Of a DNA stretch of 64,000 nt, positions 1 to 8,066 are shown in pieces. The translations under genes were made by a program, and so were the position numbers. Under the pieces are notes generated by a model. The model made no database searches. It had not been told where the DNA came from and saw only the letters and a program-made list of their open reading frames with translations. This DNA is from Spirosoma aerolatum (lineage in GTDB: Bacteria > Bacteroidota > Bacteroidia > Cytophagales > Spirosomataceae). The stretch covers positions 434,001-498,000 of the forward strand of contig NZ_CP020104.1 of NCBI RefSeq assembly GCF_002056795.1, given 5' to 3'. Position 1 is the stretch's first letter; every line of letters starts with the position of its first letter.

Positions 1-537
1 GATATTAACATGCCGCAAATTAACGGCTTACAACTCCTGCAAACCTTAGCCAATCCGCCCCGCGTCATTCTTACTACCGCCTATTCGGAGTTTGCGCTGG
101 AGAGCTATGACTACGGTGTGGTTGATTACTTGCTGAAACCCATCGAATTCCCCCGGTTTCTGAAAGCAATTGACAAAGTCATGTCAACAGAGACTGAAAA
201 ACAACCGGTTCAACTCCCGGCTGTTCCCGAGCAATCGTTAATGGTAAAAGTGGATGCCGACTGGGTTCGTATTGCGTATAGTAGCCTGGAGTATATTCAG
301 AGCTGGGGAAACTACGTCAAGCTTTTTACGGCCCAACAGGTTTACGTGACGTCCATGACCATGACCGAAGTGGAGCGTCGATTACCCTCCGATCAATTTA
401 TCCGGGTTCATAAATCCTATCTGGTTCCGCTGGCTAAAATACACCGGATGAGTGGCAACGAAGTGTTTATCGGCGAGACGGCCCTGCCCGTAGGACTGAC
501 CTATCGTCGGGAGTTAGTCGAACGACTAAAAGCGTGA
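1..537 (+). CDS. LytTR-family response regulator, 5' end outside window
   Basis: C-terminal 178 residues of a LytTR response regulator. The frame is open from base 1, and the first codons read D-I-N-M-P, which fits the receiver phospho-acceptor motif, so the window appears to start at the acceptor aspartate. The receiver's conserved lysine is in YLLKPIEF (about residue 48). A LytTR DNA-binding domain follows at about 75-177, with the typical FIRVHKSYLV strand. In Bacteroidetes such regulators usually sit next to a LytS/YehU-type kinase, which would lie upstream here. The stop is TGA at 535-537. Target genes cannot be told from the sequence. Confidence 0.9.
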   Translation, partial: DINMPQINGLQLLQTLANPPRVILTTAYSEFALESYDYGVVDYLLKPIEFPRFLKAIDKVMSTETEKQPVQLPAVPEQSLMVKVDADWVRIAYSSLEYIQSWGNYVKLFTAQQVYVTSMTMTEVERRLPSDQFIRVHKSYLVPLAKIHRMSGNEVFIGETALPVGLTYRRELVERLKA

Positions 538-748
538 GGCAGTGATAGGTGTATTTTTTTCAAAGGGATACTGTCGGCGAATTCAGACCATGGTCATCAA
601 CAAATACTAAAGCGTGGATAGACTGTTTGATGAGCTTTGGGTTAAGGACAGGCTGGCTTACCCACAACTACCCAATTTATTACCTGATTGACTCCCCTAA
701 GTAGGTCATTTGGGCCGGGTCTACCGCTACCCTTCACCACTTCATTGT

Positions 749-1825
749 TTATCGGCAGATATATTCGGTGACGGTTCGAAGATTTTTTGCTGGTGTAACA
801 CCACCATTAACATAATAAATGCCATCGCCGTTAATAATCAACTCCAGTCTATTCCCTCGCTCGTCATAACGGTACATGGATTCCAGTGTTTTCGTAGCAC
901 TATTCCTTTTATCAGTTAGTAAATAAGTCGACTTAGTTTGGAGGTCACCTGTTGGATAATAGCTATATTCTACCCAGTCCATACTCTGTTTAAAGCTATA
1001 TTCTGTGGCCTTCACCGATAATTTTCCTTGTTGGGTATAGCTGTAATTGGTGACATTCTGCCCCAAGCTATTAGAATAAGTTGACTTAACTAGCTGATTG
1101 TTAGCATTGTAATCGTGGACCATAAGGCCTGTTTTTAGGCCATTAATGGAGTAATCTTCTTGCGTGAGCTTCCCATTGTGATAGGTGTAATCGGTAGTAT
1201 ACCTTGAATTACTATAATTATCTGTGATCGTACTGGTAAATTTAACTAGCTGATTTTGGTTGTTGTACTCGTTAAGTACCTCTGAAGTCTTAACATCGCC
1301 ATTTATATTTTGTGTGTAGTTCTGCTTTAGGATGGCATTCTCGGAGGTATATGTGGTCAGGGTCTCCTGAAGATATTGACTACCTGAAGGGGAATTCGAT
1401 TCGTTACGGTCTCGGGTCTGATTTCCCCGATCATCATACTCACTTATTTGCATTAAGTGACTGTAAGGATAGTCAAATGTGGATATCTTACTCTTTACTT
1501 GCTTGTTTTGATGGTATGTGTATACCGTTTGGCCATACGAGATATTATTTTCAAACGGTATCGATTTGATTAGCAGATCTCCCTCATAGGTGTTTTGATA
1601 GATGGTGATGTTTGGACCATAGGTACCAGAGTATCTTACTTCTTTAACTGCAGAAAAGTGGTCATCATAGGTAGTCAGCGTCTTATCATTCTGGACGCCA
1701 TCAAGATAAGTTATTTCGGATGTGGTTTTACAGCGAATTGGCGTGGACGTTGGGTCAATATTCGAATGATTACAGGCCATCATACTGATTAGCAGGGCCC
1801 ACTGAAGGAGTCTTAAGACATTCAT
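749..1825 (-). CDS. Putative lipoprotein with YD/RHS-like repeats
   Basis: 358 residues. The N-terminus has a hydrophobic stretch ending in SMMAC, a plausible lipobox, so the protein is probably an outer-membrane or surface lipoprotein. The body is a series of short units rich in Tyr, Asn, Thr and Asp (for example YNNQNQLVKF, YNANNQLVKS, YDERGNRLEL). These resemble the YD repeats of RHS-type beta-shell proteins, but the chain is much shorter than a true RHS toxin and has no visible toxin tip. It stands alone, with the hydrolase gene transcribed away from it. Function unknown. Confidence 0.75.
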   Translation of the reverse strand: MNVLRLLQWALLISMMACNHSNIDPTSTPIRCKTTSEITYLDGVQNDKTLTTYDDHFSAVKEVRYSGTYGPNITIYQNTYEGDLLIKSIPFENNISYGQTVYTYHQNKQVKSKISTFDYPYSHLMQISEYDDRGNQTRDRNESNSPSGSQYLQETLTTYTSENAILKQNYTQNINGDVKTSEVLNEYNNQNQLVKFTSTITDNYSNSRYTTDYTYHNGKLTQEDYSINGLKTGLMVHDYNANNQLVKSTYSNSLGQNVTNYSYTQQGKLSVKATEYSFKQSMDWVEYSYYPTGDLQTKSTYLLTDKRNSATKTLESMYRYDERGNRLELIINGDGIYYVNGGVTPAKNLRTVTEYICR

Positions 1826-2083
1826 AAAAAACTACATTTATGAAAAGAATCTAGTTTCCTATGGACGCGGTTTTAGATCATAAGTAACTAATCGCACCAG
1901 AATGGACTTACTAAGAATTTGCTAATAGTAGCCATTTGAAAGAAGATCCCGTTGGGAATGCGAAATAGTTCTAACATATCCTATGAAGAAACCTGTCAAA
2001 TTACCGTACAACCTTCGATTCTTACCGCGACCAGCCCGTGCTGGTGGAGTAGGTTTGTGTTGTCAATTTTAACCAATAACAAC

Positions 2084-2905
2084 ATGAGCTTTTTAACATT
2101 AAAAGACGGTACAGATCTATTCTACAAGGATTGGGGCACCGGTCAGCCAATTGTTTTTCATCATGGATGGCCCTTATCGAGCGATGATTGGGATGCCCAG
2201 ATGATGTTTTTCTTACAACATGGATTTCGGGTTATTGCGCACGATCGCCGGGGGCACGGACGCTCTAGTCAAACGTCGGGTGGGCACGAAATGGAAACCT
2301 ACGCTTCGGATGTCGCTCAGTTGGTCGAAGCGCTGGATCTGAAAGATGCTATCCACATCGGCCATTCGACGGGTGGTGGCGAGGTGATCCACTACGTAAA
2401 CAAATATGGCAAAGGTCGGGTGGCTAAAGCCGTTCTGGTAAGCGCTGTAACGCCGATCATGGTGCAGAACGAGAGCAACCCAGATGGCGTTCCCATAAGC
2501 ATCTTTGACGAAATCCGGCAGTTGACCGCTACCCAACGCCAGCAGTATTTCCGGGATTTCTCGATTCCATTCTATGGCTATAACCGCGAAGGAGCCGTTG
2601 AAAAACAGGGCGTTCGTGACAACTGGTGGCGGCAGGGCATGATGGGTAGCATTCTGGCCCATTACGAATGCGTGAAGGCCTTTTCGGAAAGTGATTTTAC
2701 CGAAGACCTGAAAAATGTGGAAGTGCCTGTGTTGGTACTTCACGGCGAAGACGACCAGATTGTACCGTATCAGATTACAGCGTTAAAGGCCGCTAAACTG
2801 CTGAAAAACGGTAAGCTGATTACGTATCCAGGCTTCCCACACGGTATGCCAACCACCGAAGCGGCTACGATCAACGCTGATATTCTGGCTTTCATCAATT
2901 CTTAA
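2084..2905 (+). CDS. Alpha/beta hydrolase (haloperoxidase/arylesterase type)
   Basis: 273 residues from the ATG at 2084. An upstream in-frame start exists at 1952 but adds 44 residues with no family resemblance, so 2084 is preferred. The fold signature is clear: the HGWP oxyanion region near residue 28, the nucleophile elbow GHSTGG with Ser95, the acid in HGEDDQIVP (Asp223 or Asp224) and His253 in FPHGMP. This is the non-heme chloroperoxidase/esterase branch; the natural substrate is unknown. A VOC dioxygenase-like gene follows 111 bp downstream on the same strand, a pairing often seen in quinone or aromatic detoxification, but a hairpin lies between them. Confidence 0.88.
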   Translation: MSFLTLKDGTDLFYKDWGTGQPIVFHHGWPLSSDDWDAQMMFFLQHGFRVIAHDRRGHGRSSQTSGGHEMETYASDVAQLVEALDLKDAIHIGHSTGGGEVIHYVNKYGKGRVAKAVLVSAVTPIMVQNESNPDGVPISIFDEIRQLTATQRQQYFRDFSIPFYGYNREGAVEKQGVRDNWWRQGMMGSILAHYECVKAFSESDFTEDLKNVEVPVLVLHGEDDQIVPYQITALKAAKLLKNGKLITYPGFPHGMPTTEAATINADILAFINS

Positions 2906-2914
2906 GTGACTGCA

Positions 2915-2960
2915 ACATCGGTCGGCTTTGGTGGTGTACGCAATCAGAGCCGACCGATGT
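2915..2960. terminator. Hairpin after the hydrolase gene
   Basis: Perfect inverted repeat with 13-bp arms (2915-2927 and 2948-2960) and a 20-nt loop, just downstream of the hydrolase stop. There is only a short T-rich stretch after it, so it could be a terminator or an mRNA-stabilising hairpin. Confidence 0.5.
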
Positions 2961-3016
2961 ATAGTTTTACCATGGTGGTTTTTCTATCCACTTCCTGAAC
3001 GTCTAACCTCTTTACC

Positions 3017-3958
3017 ATGAACGAATCTATTCTGGGCCTGCACCACATTACGGCCATTGCCAACAACGCTCAGCGTAATTATGATTTTTACACACATGTA
3101 CTCGGCCTTCGACTGGTCAAAAAAACGGTCAATTTCGATGATCCCAGTACCTACCATTTTTATTATGGTGATGAAGGCGGATCGCCCGGAACCATTCTGA
3201 CTTTTTTTCCGTGGGAGGGCATTGGACCGGGGCGGAATGGTATTGGCATGGCTACCGAAATCGGGTATTCAGTACCGGCCGATAGCCTGGATAACTGGCT
3301 GGGTCGGTTTAACGAGCTGGGTGTTGGAGCAGGTGAATTGGCCGAACGGTTTGGCGAACAATACCTGTCTTTTACTGATCCTGATGGGCTGTCCATTGCT
3401 CTGATCGTACCGAAGCAGTTCGACCGCCGAACGGGCTGGGAAACGGAAGCTATCAAATCGGATATGGCATTACGAGGTTTTCACAGCGTTACGCTGACGC
3501 TGCAAAAAATAGAGGCTACGGCCAGGGTGCTGACTGATATTTTTGGGTATCGGTTGGTAGCACAGGACGGTAACCGCTATCGTTTCCAGACGGATGCTGT
3601 GCCAGAGGCCTCGATTGTCGATCTGCTGGAAGAATCCGAAGGGCGAGTTGGGCGGAATGCCGCCGGAACCAACCATCACGTAGCCTTTCGGGTAGCGAAC
3701 GATGCCATTCAGATGGAGTTTCGGGAGAAAATTCTGGAAAGTGGGTTGCAAATCACCCCGAAGATCGACCGTGATTATTTCTTTTCGCTGTATTTCCGTG
3801 AGCCAGGTGGCGTACTCTTCGAGATCGCTACCGATAACCCAGGCTTTACGGTCGATGAACCACTAGACGAGTTGGGAAATACCCTGAAACTACCCAAACA
3901 ATATGAAGGATCGAGAGCGAAAATTGAAAAGACGCTCCCGGTACTGAAGTTGTTGTAA
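3017..3958 (+). CDS. Ring-cleaving dioxygenase-like VOC protein (MhqO/MhqA family)
   Basis: 313 residues with two vicinal-oxygen-chelate (VOC) modules, about 5-135 and 152-280. Putative metal ligands are visible: His9/His10 in LGLHHIT, His220/His221 in GTNHHVAF and Glu269 in VLFEIATDNPG. The length and motifs match the MhqO/MhqA family annotated as ring-cleaving dioxygenases, linked to hydroquinone and quinone resistance in Firmicutes. Here a hydrolase precedes it, as in mhq-type gene sets, but no MarR regulator is nearby. The substrate is inferred from the family only. Confidence 0.88.
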   Translation: MNESILGLHHITAIANNAQRNYDFYTHVLGLRLVKKTVNFDDPSTYHFYYGDEGGSPGTILTFFPWEGIGPGRNGIGMATEIGYSVPADSLDNWLGRFNELGVGAGELAERFGEQYLSFTDPDGLSIALIVPKQFDRRTGWETEAIKSDMALRGFHSVTLTLQKIEATARVLTDIFGYRLVAQDGNRYRFQTDAVPEASIVDLLEESEGRVGRNAAGTNHHVAFRVANDAIQMEFREKILESGLQITPKIDRDYFFSLYFREPGGVLFEIATDNPGFTVDEPLDELGNTLKLPKQYEGSRAKIEKTLPVLKLL

Positions 3959-4106
3959 GATCTACGTACGGTATTGGTTTTAAGAACCAACTTAGTTGTA
4001 CTTTCCGTTATCAACCTACAATTGGTTTGCTTTGCCCTGTCGAGGGACAAGGTCGAATTAAAGCTTATATAGGTTCATAATCAGTTATTTTACTCAATCA
4101 ATTCTT

Positions 4107-5111
4107 ATGACAACCATTGGTTTGTACGGATTTGGCCGCATTGGGCGGCAGTTTCTACGCATCGGGCTTCAGAAAAAATTGTTTGTTCCAACCGCCATAG
4201 CCGACATTCGCGACGAGCCAACGCTGGCAGCCTTGTTTGCGGTCGATACCAACTATGGTCGCTGGCCTGAACCCGTATCTGGAAAGGAAGGAAGTTTATC
4301 CATTGGCGATCAAAGCATTCCGTATATCAATTCGGCTAAAGAAGTGCCCGACTGGAAAGCCCTTGGCGTCGATCTGGTGGTGGATTGTACGGGCAGAGCT
4401 ACGACACGGGCCGGTGCCCAGGCGCATATTGACCGAGGTGCTAAATACGTACTCATCAGTGCACCCAGTAAAACGCTGGCCGACTGTGATGCCGTTTTAT
4501 TGAAAGGGATCAATCTGGAAACGTTCGATCCTGAGCAGCATAAACTGATCAGCATGGGAAGCTGCACGACCAATGCACTGGCAGCGGTTGTCAAAGTAAT
4601 TTCCGAAAACTTCGGGATTCAGTACGGTCTTTTTTCGACGGTACACTCGTACACGAACACGCAGTCGTTGACTGATCAGCCGATGAAAGACCGGCGCGAT
4701 TCGTGGGCGGCCGCCGAAAATATTATTCCCTCTTCGTCGGGCGCAGCGCGGGCCTTACAGTTTATCTGGAAAGACCTTAAAATCACAGGAAAAGCCTATC
4801 GCGTACCTACCCGAACCGGCAGTATCGCTGAATTAAATCTGATTACCGAAAAAGACTGTTCGGTACAGGAAGTAAATGATGCATTCCGTAAAGCCGCAGC
4901 CGAAGGGCCTTTACAGGGTGTGCTGGATGTGCTGGAAGACCAGTGGGCCTCGTCGCGAATTGTCGCCGATCCACACTCATCGATCATTGATCTGCCGCTC
5001 ACCGCCAAAGAAGGTAACCTGCTGTCGGTAGCGGCCTGGTATGACAACGAATGGGGCTTTTCGAATCGACTAGCCGAAGTGGCCGCCTACCTGGCCGAAC
5101 GCATTAGTTAA
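4107..5111 (+). CDS. gap: Divergent glyceraldehyde-3-phosphate dehydrogenase
   Basis: 334 residues, the usual length of type I GAPDH. The NAD-binding motif YGFGRIGRQ is at residues 7-15. The catalytic cysteine is Cys153 in SCTTNA, the general base is His180, and the C-terminal signature WYDNEWGFSNR is present. It departs from the common enzyme: the usual SNASCTTNC reads SMGSCTTNA, so the second cysteine is missing, and the phosphate-binding loops read IPSSSGAA and RVPTRTGS. It is therefore probably a secondary or specialised GAPDH rather than the main glycolytic one. A dps-like gene follows 43 bp downstream, which suggests a stress-linked unit. Confidence 0.88.
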   Translation: MTTIGLYGFGRIGRQFLRIGLQKKLFVPTAIADIRDEPTLAALFAVDTNYGRWPEPVSGKEGSLSIGDQSIPYINSAKEVPDWKALGVDLVVDCTGRATTRAGAQAHIDRGAKYVLISAPSKTLADCDAVLLKGINLETFDPEQHKLISMGSCTTNALAAVVKVISENFGIQYGLFSTVHSYTNTQSLTDQPMKDRRDSWAAAENIIPSSSGAARALQFIWKDLKITGKAYRVPTRTGSIAELNLITEKDCSVQEVNDAFRKAAAEGPLQGVLDVLEDQWASSRIVADPHSSIIDLPLTAKEGNLLSVAAWYDNEWGFSNRLAEVAAYLAERIS

Positions 5112-5154
5112 ATTAAAGCGTATATAATAAACTCCCTCTGTTCATTTTAATCTT

Positions 5155-5628
5155 ATGGAAACCATCATTGGCATTACCGCCCAAAACCGGGAAGTAGTAG
5201 CTCATCAGTTGAGCAAATTGCTGGCCGACGAATTTGTACTCTACACCAAAACACTGAATGCCCACTGGAATCTGGAGGGCATGGATTTTCATTCGGTGCA
5301 TCTGTACTTCGAAGAGCTTTACAAGCAGTCGGCCGAGATTGTTGACGATGTAGCCGAACGGATTCGTCAGTTGGATCATTATGCCCCCGCTACGTTGAAA
5401 AACTTTCTTCAGTTAACGCATCTGACCGAGCAGGAGGCTGAAGGCAATACAAGCCGGAGCTGGATTGAAAAGTTACTGAGTGATCATGAAAGCATCATTG
5501 TGTTTCTGCGGGGAAATATCGCTGATTTTCAGGAGGCTCACAAAGACGCCGGAACCAGTGATTACATAACGGGTCTGATGGAAAAGCATGAAAAAATTGC
5601 CTGGATGTTGCGGGCTCACCTCAAGTAA
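5155..5628 (+). CDS. dps: Dps-type ferritin-like DNA-protection protein
   Basis: 157 residues, typical for Dps, which forms a dodecamer that oxidises and stores iron and can shield DNA. Ferroxidase-type ligands are visible: His37 in LNAHWN, His46/His49 in the DFHSVHLYFEELY motif, and Asp65/Glu68 in DDVAERIRQL. The lysine-rich N-terminal tail of E. coli Dps is absent, so DNA binding is uncertain. It lies closely behind the divergent gap gene and is followed by a strong hairpin, which is consistent with a two-gene unit. Confidence 0.92.
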   Translation: METIIGITAQNREVVAHQLSKLLADEFVLYTKTLNAHWNLEGMDFHSVHLYFEELYKQSAEIVDDVAERIRQLDHYAPATLKNFLQLTHLTEQEAEGNTSRSWIEKLLSDHESIIVFLRGNIADFQEAHKDAGTSDYITGLMEKHEKIAWMLRAHLK

Positions 5629-5650
5629 CGTTCTAACGTGATTTTCTGAA

Positions 5651-5690
5651 AAGGGAATAGGTATGCCACGCATGGTCTACCTATTCCCTT
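5651..5690. terminator. Terminator hairpin after dps
   Basis: 13-bp perfect arms (5651-5663 and 5678-5690) around a 14-nt loop, ending in CCCTTTAT, 22 bp after the dps stop. This is a likely intrinsic terminator separating dps from the kinase gene. Confidence 0.65.
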
Positions 5691-5770
5691 TATCGTATCA
5701 ATACCGCTTCGATAGCCTTATCTTTAAACGAAGAAACTGTGGCTAAAGCCGGTTTATCTGTTGATTGGCT

Positions 5771-6232
5771 ATGAAGCATTGCCTCCTCTTCTTTGCCCTC
5801 TTTGTCACTGCCTCTGTTGCCTGGGGCGAACCTCTGTTTCCCTTACTGCCTCAAAAATCGGTCGATAGCCTGAACACGTTACTATCGGCAAGTCGGCAGG
5901 ATACGAACCGGATTAAGATACTACTGGCGCTGAGTACGGATCTGATTACCCGGCACGAAGAGTTTGACAGCGATTTAGGGAATGCCTATGCCTATGGAAA
6001 ACAGGCTGAGCAACTCAGCCAGCAGTTGCATTTCAAGGTCGGTCAAAACCAGAGCACCTGCGTTCTGGGACGAATTGAAGCGATTCAGGGCGACCGGAAA
6101 CGGGCCGAACAATGGCTTCGAAACGTATTGGCGTATTATACCAAACAAGGGGCTAAGTCGGAACAGGCTGCAACCTGGTATTTTCTGGGACAGTTTATGA
6201 GCGTGATAGCGAAGGGCTACCTCGGAAGATAG
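5771..6232 (+). CDS. N-terminal fragment of frameshifted TPR histidine kinase
   Basis: Start at the ATG of MKHCLLFFALFV, a clear signal peptide ending near VAWGEP. The following residues form TPR-like helices (about residues 40-145). The frame ends at a TAG in 6230-6232 after the aberrant tail MSVIAKGYLGR. The other plus frame continues the TPR pattern without a break from about 6197 into the next feature. Inserting one T in the T-run 6194-6196 would restore one reading frame (Q-F-Y-E-R-D-S-E). This is therefore read as the first part of a single protein of about 761 residues, broken by a one-base deletion or a sequencing error. Confidence 0.8.
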   Translation: MKHCLLFFALFVTASVAWGEPLFPLLPQKSVDSLNTLLSASRQDTNRIKILLALSTDLITRHEEFDSDLGNAYAYGKQAEQLSQQLHFKVGQNQSTCVLGRIEAIQGDRKRAEQWLRNVLAYYTKQGAKSEQAATWYFLGQFMSVIAKGYLGR

Positions 6233-6255
6233 AATGCTATGAGCAGGCCAGGCAG

Positions 6256-8055
6256 TTGTATCAGCAATTGGGCCAGGTCGATAAGCAGGCATATATGCTC
6301 AAGACCATTGCCGATATGCATGCCATGCAAGGTAATTCGGCATTGGCGGAGCAGGAGTTGTTTCAGGTACTGGCGCTGTATCGATCCATTCACTATCCAT
6401 ATCTACACTATACCTACGACCTGCTGACTTCGATTTATCACGGACTCAACAACTACGATAAGGCGCTAAAGTATGCCTTAATGACCATAGAAAGTGCACA
6501 AACTACGCGCGACAGCCTCTATCTGGGTAGCTTTAATCTAAATCTGGCTGTCTTGTATGATGAACTGAAACAGTGGAAAACCGCTATTCCGTACTACAAG
6601 AAAGCGCTGGTGTTGTTTGGCGAAAGCAACGTTATTCCCATGGTGCATGTGATTGCGCATAGCCTGTGCAGCCTGCAAATTGTTCATGAAAGCCCAGCAG
6701 CAGCCCTGGCCTATTATTCGCAAATCCTACGACAGTATCCGCTTCCCAATCGTTCGGCAGAATGGTTCTATGCTTACATGACGCTGGCCGAGTGTCATCT
6801 GGCTCTCAAGAATTACACGCTGGCTGAAACCTATTATATTAAAATGGCGTCGATACACGCGGGGAAAACGCCTGATAATGCCACCATAGCCTCTTATATC
6901 AAGATCGGTACATTTTATGGCATTGTTAAAAACTACGATAAAGCCCGTGAATACCTGAATCAGGCCCTGGGAATGCTGAAACGGGTTGGTATGACGCGAG
7001 GTACGCCTAGTGTACATCTTCAATTATTTAAAGTCGATTCCGCCCAGCACAACTACATAGCGGCCATCGATCATTTCCAAAAGTACAAGTCTTTAAGCGA
7101 TTCGATCTTTAACGAAAAGAAAAGCCAGCAGATTGCCAATCTGGAAATTCAGTACAATACCCGCAAAAAAGAGCAGGATATTGACTTGCTAACCCGCCAG
7201 AATCAGCTCCAGCAGGCCCGAATACGGGAAAGCGATCTGCAGCGGAACAGCATCATTGTAGGCGTTATTTTGCTGATTTTGCTGCTAGGATTGATTTATA
7301 ACCGGTATCGGCTCAAACGTCGAAGTAATCAACTACTGGAAGCCAAGCAAGTTGAGATCAACCTCAAAAACGAATCGCTGGTGCAGATTCTGCTGGAAAA
7401 AGAAAAACTGCTGGAAGAAAAAGAGTGGATGTTGAAAGAAATTCACCACCGGGTTAAAAACAATCTGCAAATCATTTCCAGCATGCTCAATGCGCAATCT
7501 GATTTTTTACAGGATCCCAAAGCCCTGATGGCAATTCGGGATAGCCAGAACCGGGTGCAAGCCATGGCCTTGATTCACCAGCGGCTCTATCAGTCCGAAA
7601 ATCTGGCGCAGGTGAATATGCCCGAGTTTGTGGAAGAAATCGTTGACTACCTGATCGACTCGTTTACGCAGCAAGCCTCTGTACGGGCTCAATTTGATGT
7701 GCTTCCTGTTCAACTGGACATCGCCCTGGCTATTCCCATCGGATTAATTCTGAATGAAGCCGTTACCAATTCGCTGAAGTATGCGTTTCCGAATAAGCAG
7801 CCAGGACGTATAGCCGTAGTACTCCGGGAGACAACAGAACAGACTTATCAGTTAACCATCAGCGATAATGGTGTAGGGCTACCTGCTGGGTTGGACATTG
7901 GCCGTAGCGACACCTTAGGTATGACCATGATGCGTGGGTTAAGTCAGCAGATTGATGGACAATTAGCCATTTATCAGGATCATGGTGTTCATATTCAGTT
8001 GTTATTTAATCCAAAACAGAGCGCTACCAAGATGTCCTTATCATTGCATAATTGA
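6256..8055 (+). CDS. TPR sensor histidine kinase, HisKA_2 family (C-terminal fragment)
   Basis: 599 codons from a TTG at 6256; the open frame really extends back to about 6197, so this start is nominal. Several TPR units (about residues 1-280) are followed by a coiled coil, one membrane segment (IIVGVILLILLLGLIY, about 332-347), another coiled coil and a HisKA_2 domain with EIHHRVKNNLQII (phospho-His about 397/398). A HATPase_c domain follows, with NEAVTNSLKYAFP and DNGVGLP. The topology is exported TPR sensor, membrane anchor and cytoplasmic kinase. It ends 11 bp from the convergent sigma54 regulator, a possible partner, although that regulator has its own receiver and GAF inputs. Confidence 0.88.
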   Translation: MYQQLGQVDKQAYMLKTIADMHAMQGNSALAEQELFQVLALYRSIHYPYLHYTYDLLTSIYHGLNNYDKALKYALMTIESAQTTRDSLYLGSFNLNLAVLYDELKQWKTAIPYYKKALVLFGESNVIPMVHVIAHSLCSLQIVHESPAAALAYYSQILRQYPLPNRSAEWFYAYMTLAECHLALKNYTLAETYYIKMASIHAGKTPDNATIASYIKIGTFYGIVKNYDKAREYLNQALGMLKRVGMTRGTPSVHLQLFKVDSAQHNYIAAIDHFQKYKSLSDSIFNEKKSQQIANLEIQYNTRKKEQDIDLLTRQNQLQQARIRESDLQRNSIIVGVILLILLLGLIYNRYRLKRRSNQLLEAKQVEINLKNESLVQILLEKEKLLEEKEWMLKEIHHRVKNNLQIISSMLNAQSDFLQDPKALMAIRDSQNRVQAMALIHQRLYQSENLAQVNMPEFVEEIVDYLIDSFTQQASVRAQFDVLPVQLDIALAIPIGLILNEAVTNSLKYAFPNKQPGRIAVVLRETTEQTYQLTISDNGVGLPAGLDIGRSDTLGMTMMRGLSQQIDGQLAIYQDHGVHIQLLFNPKQSATKMSLSLHN

Positions 8056-8066
8056 TAATTTCCGAA

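Noticed and set aside
1952..2083. Longer start for the alpha/beta hydrolase
   Set aside because: The extra 44 residues are unlike the family; MSFLTLKDG at 2084 is the usual start.
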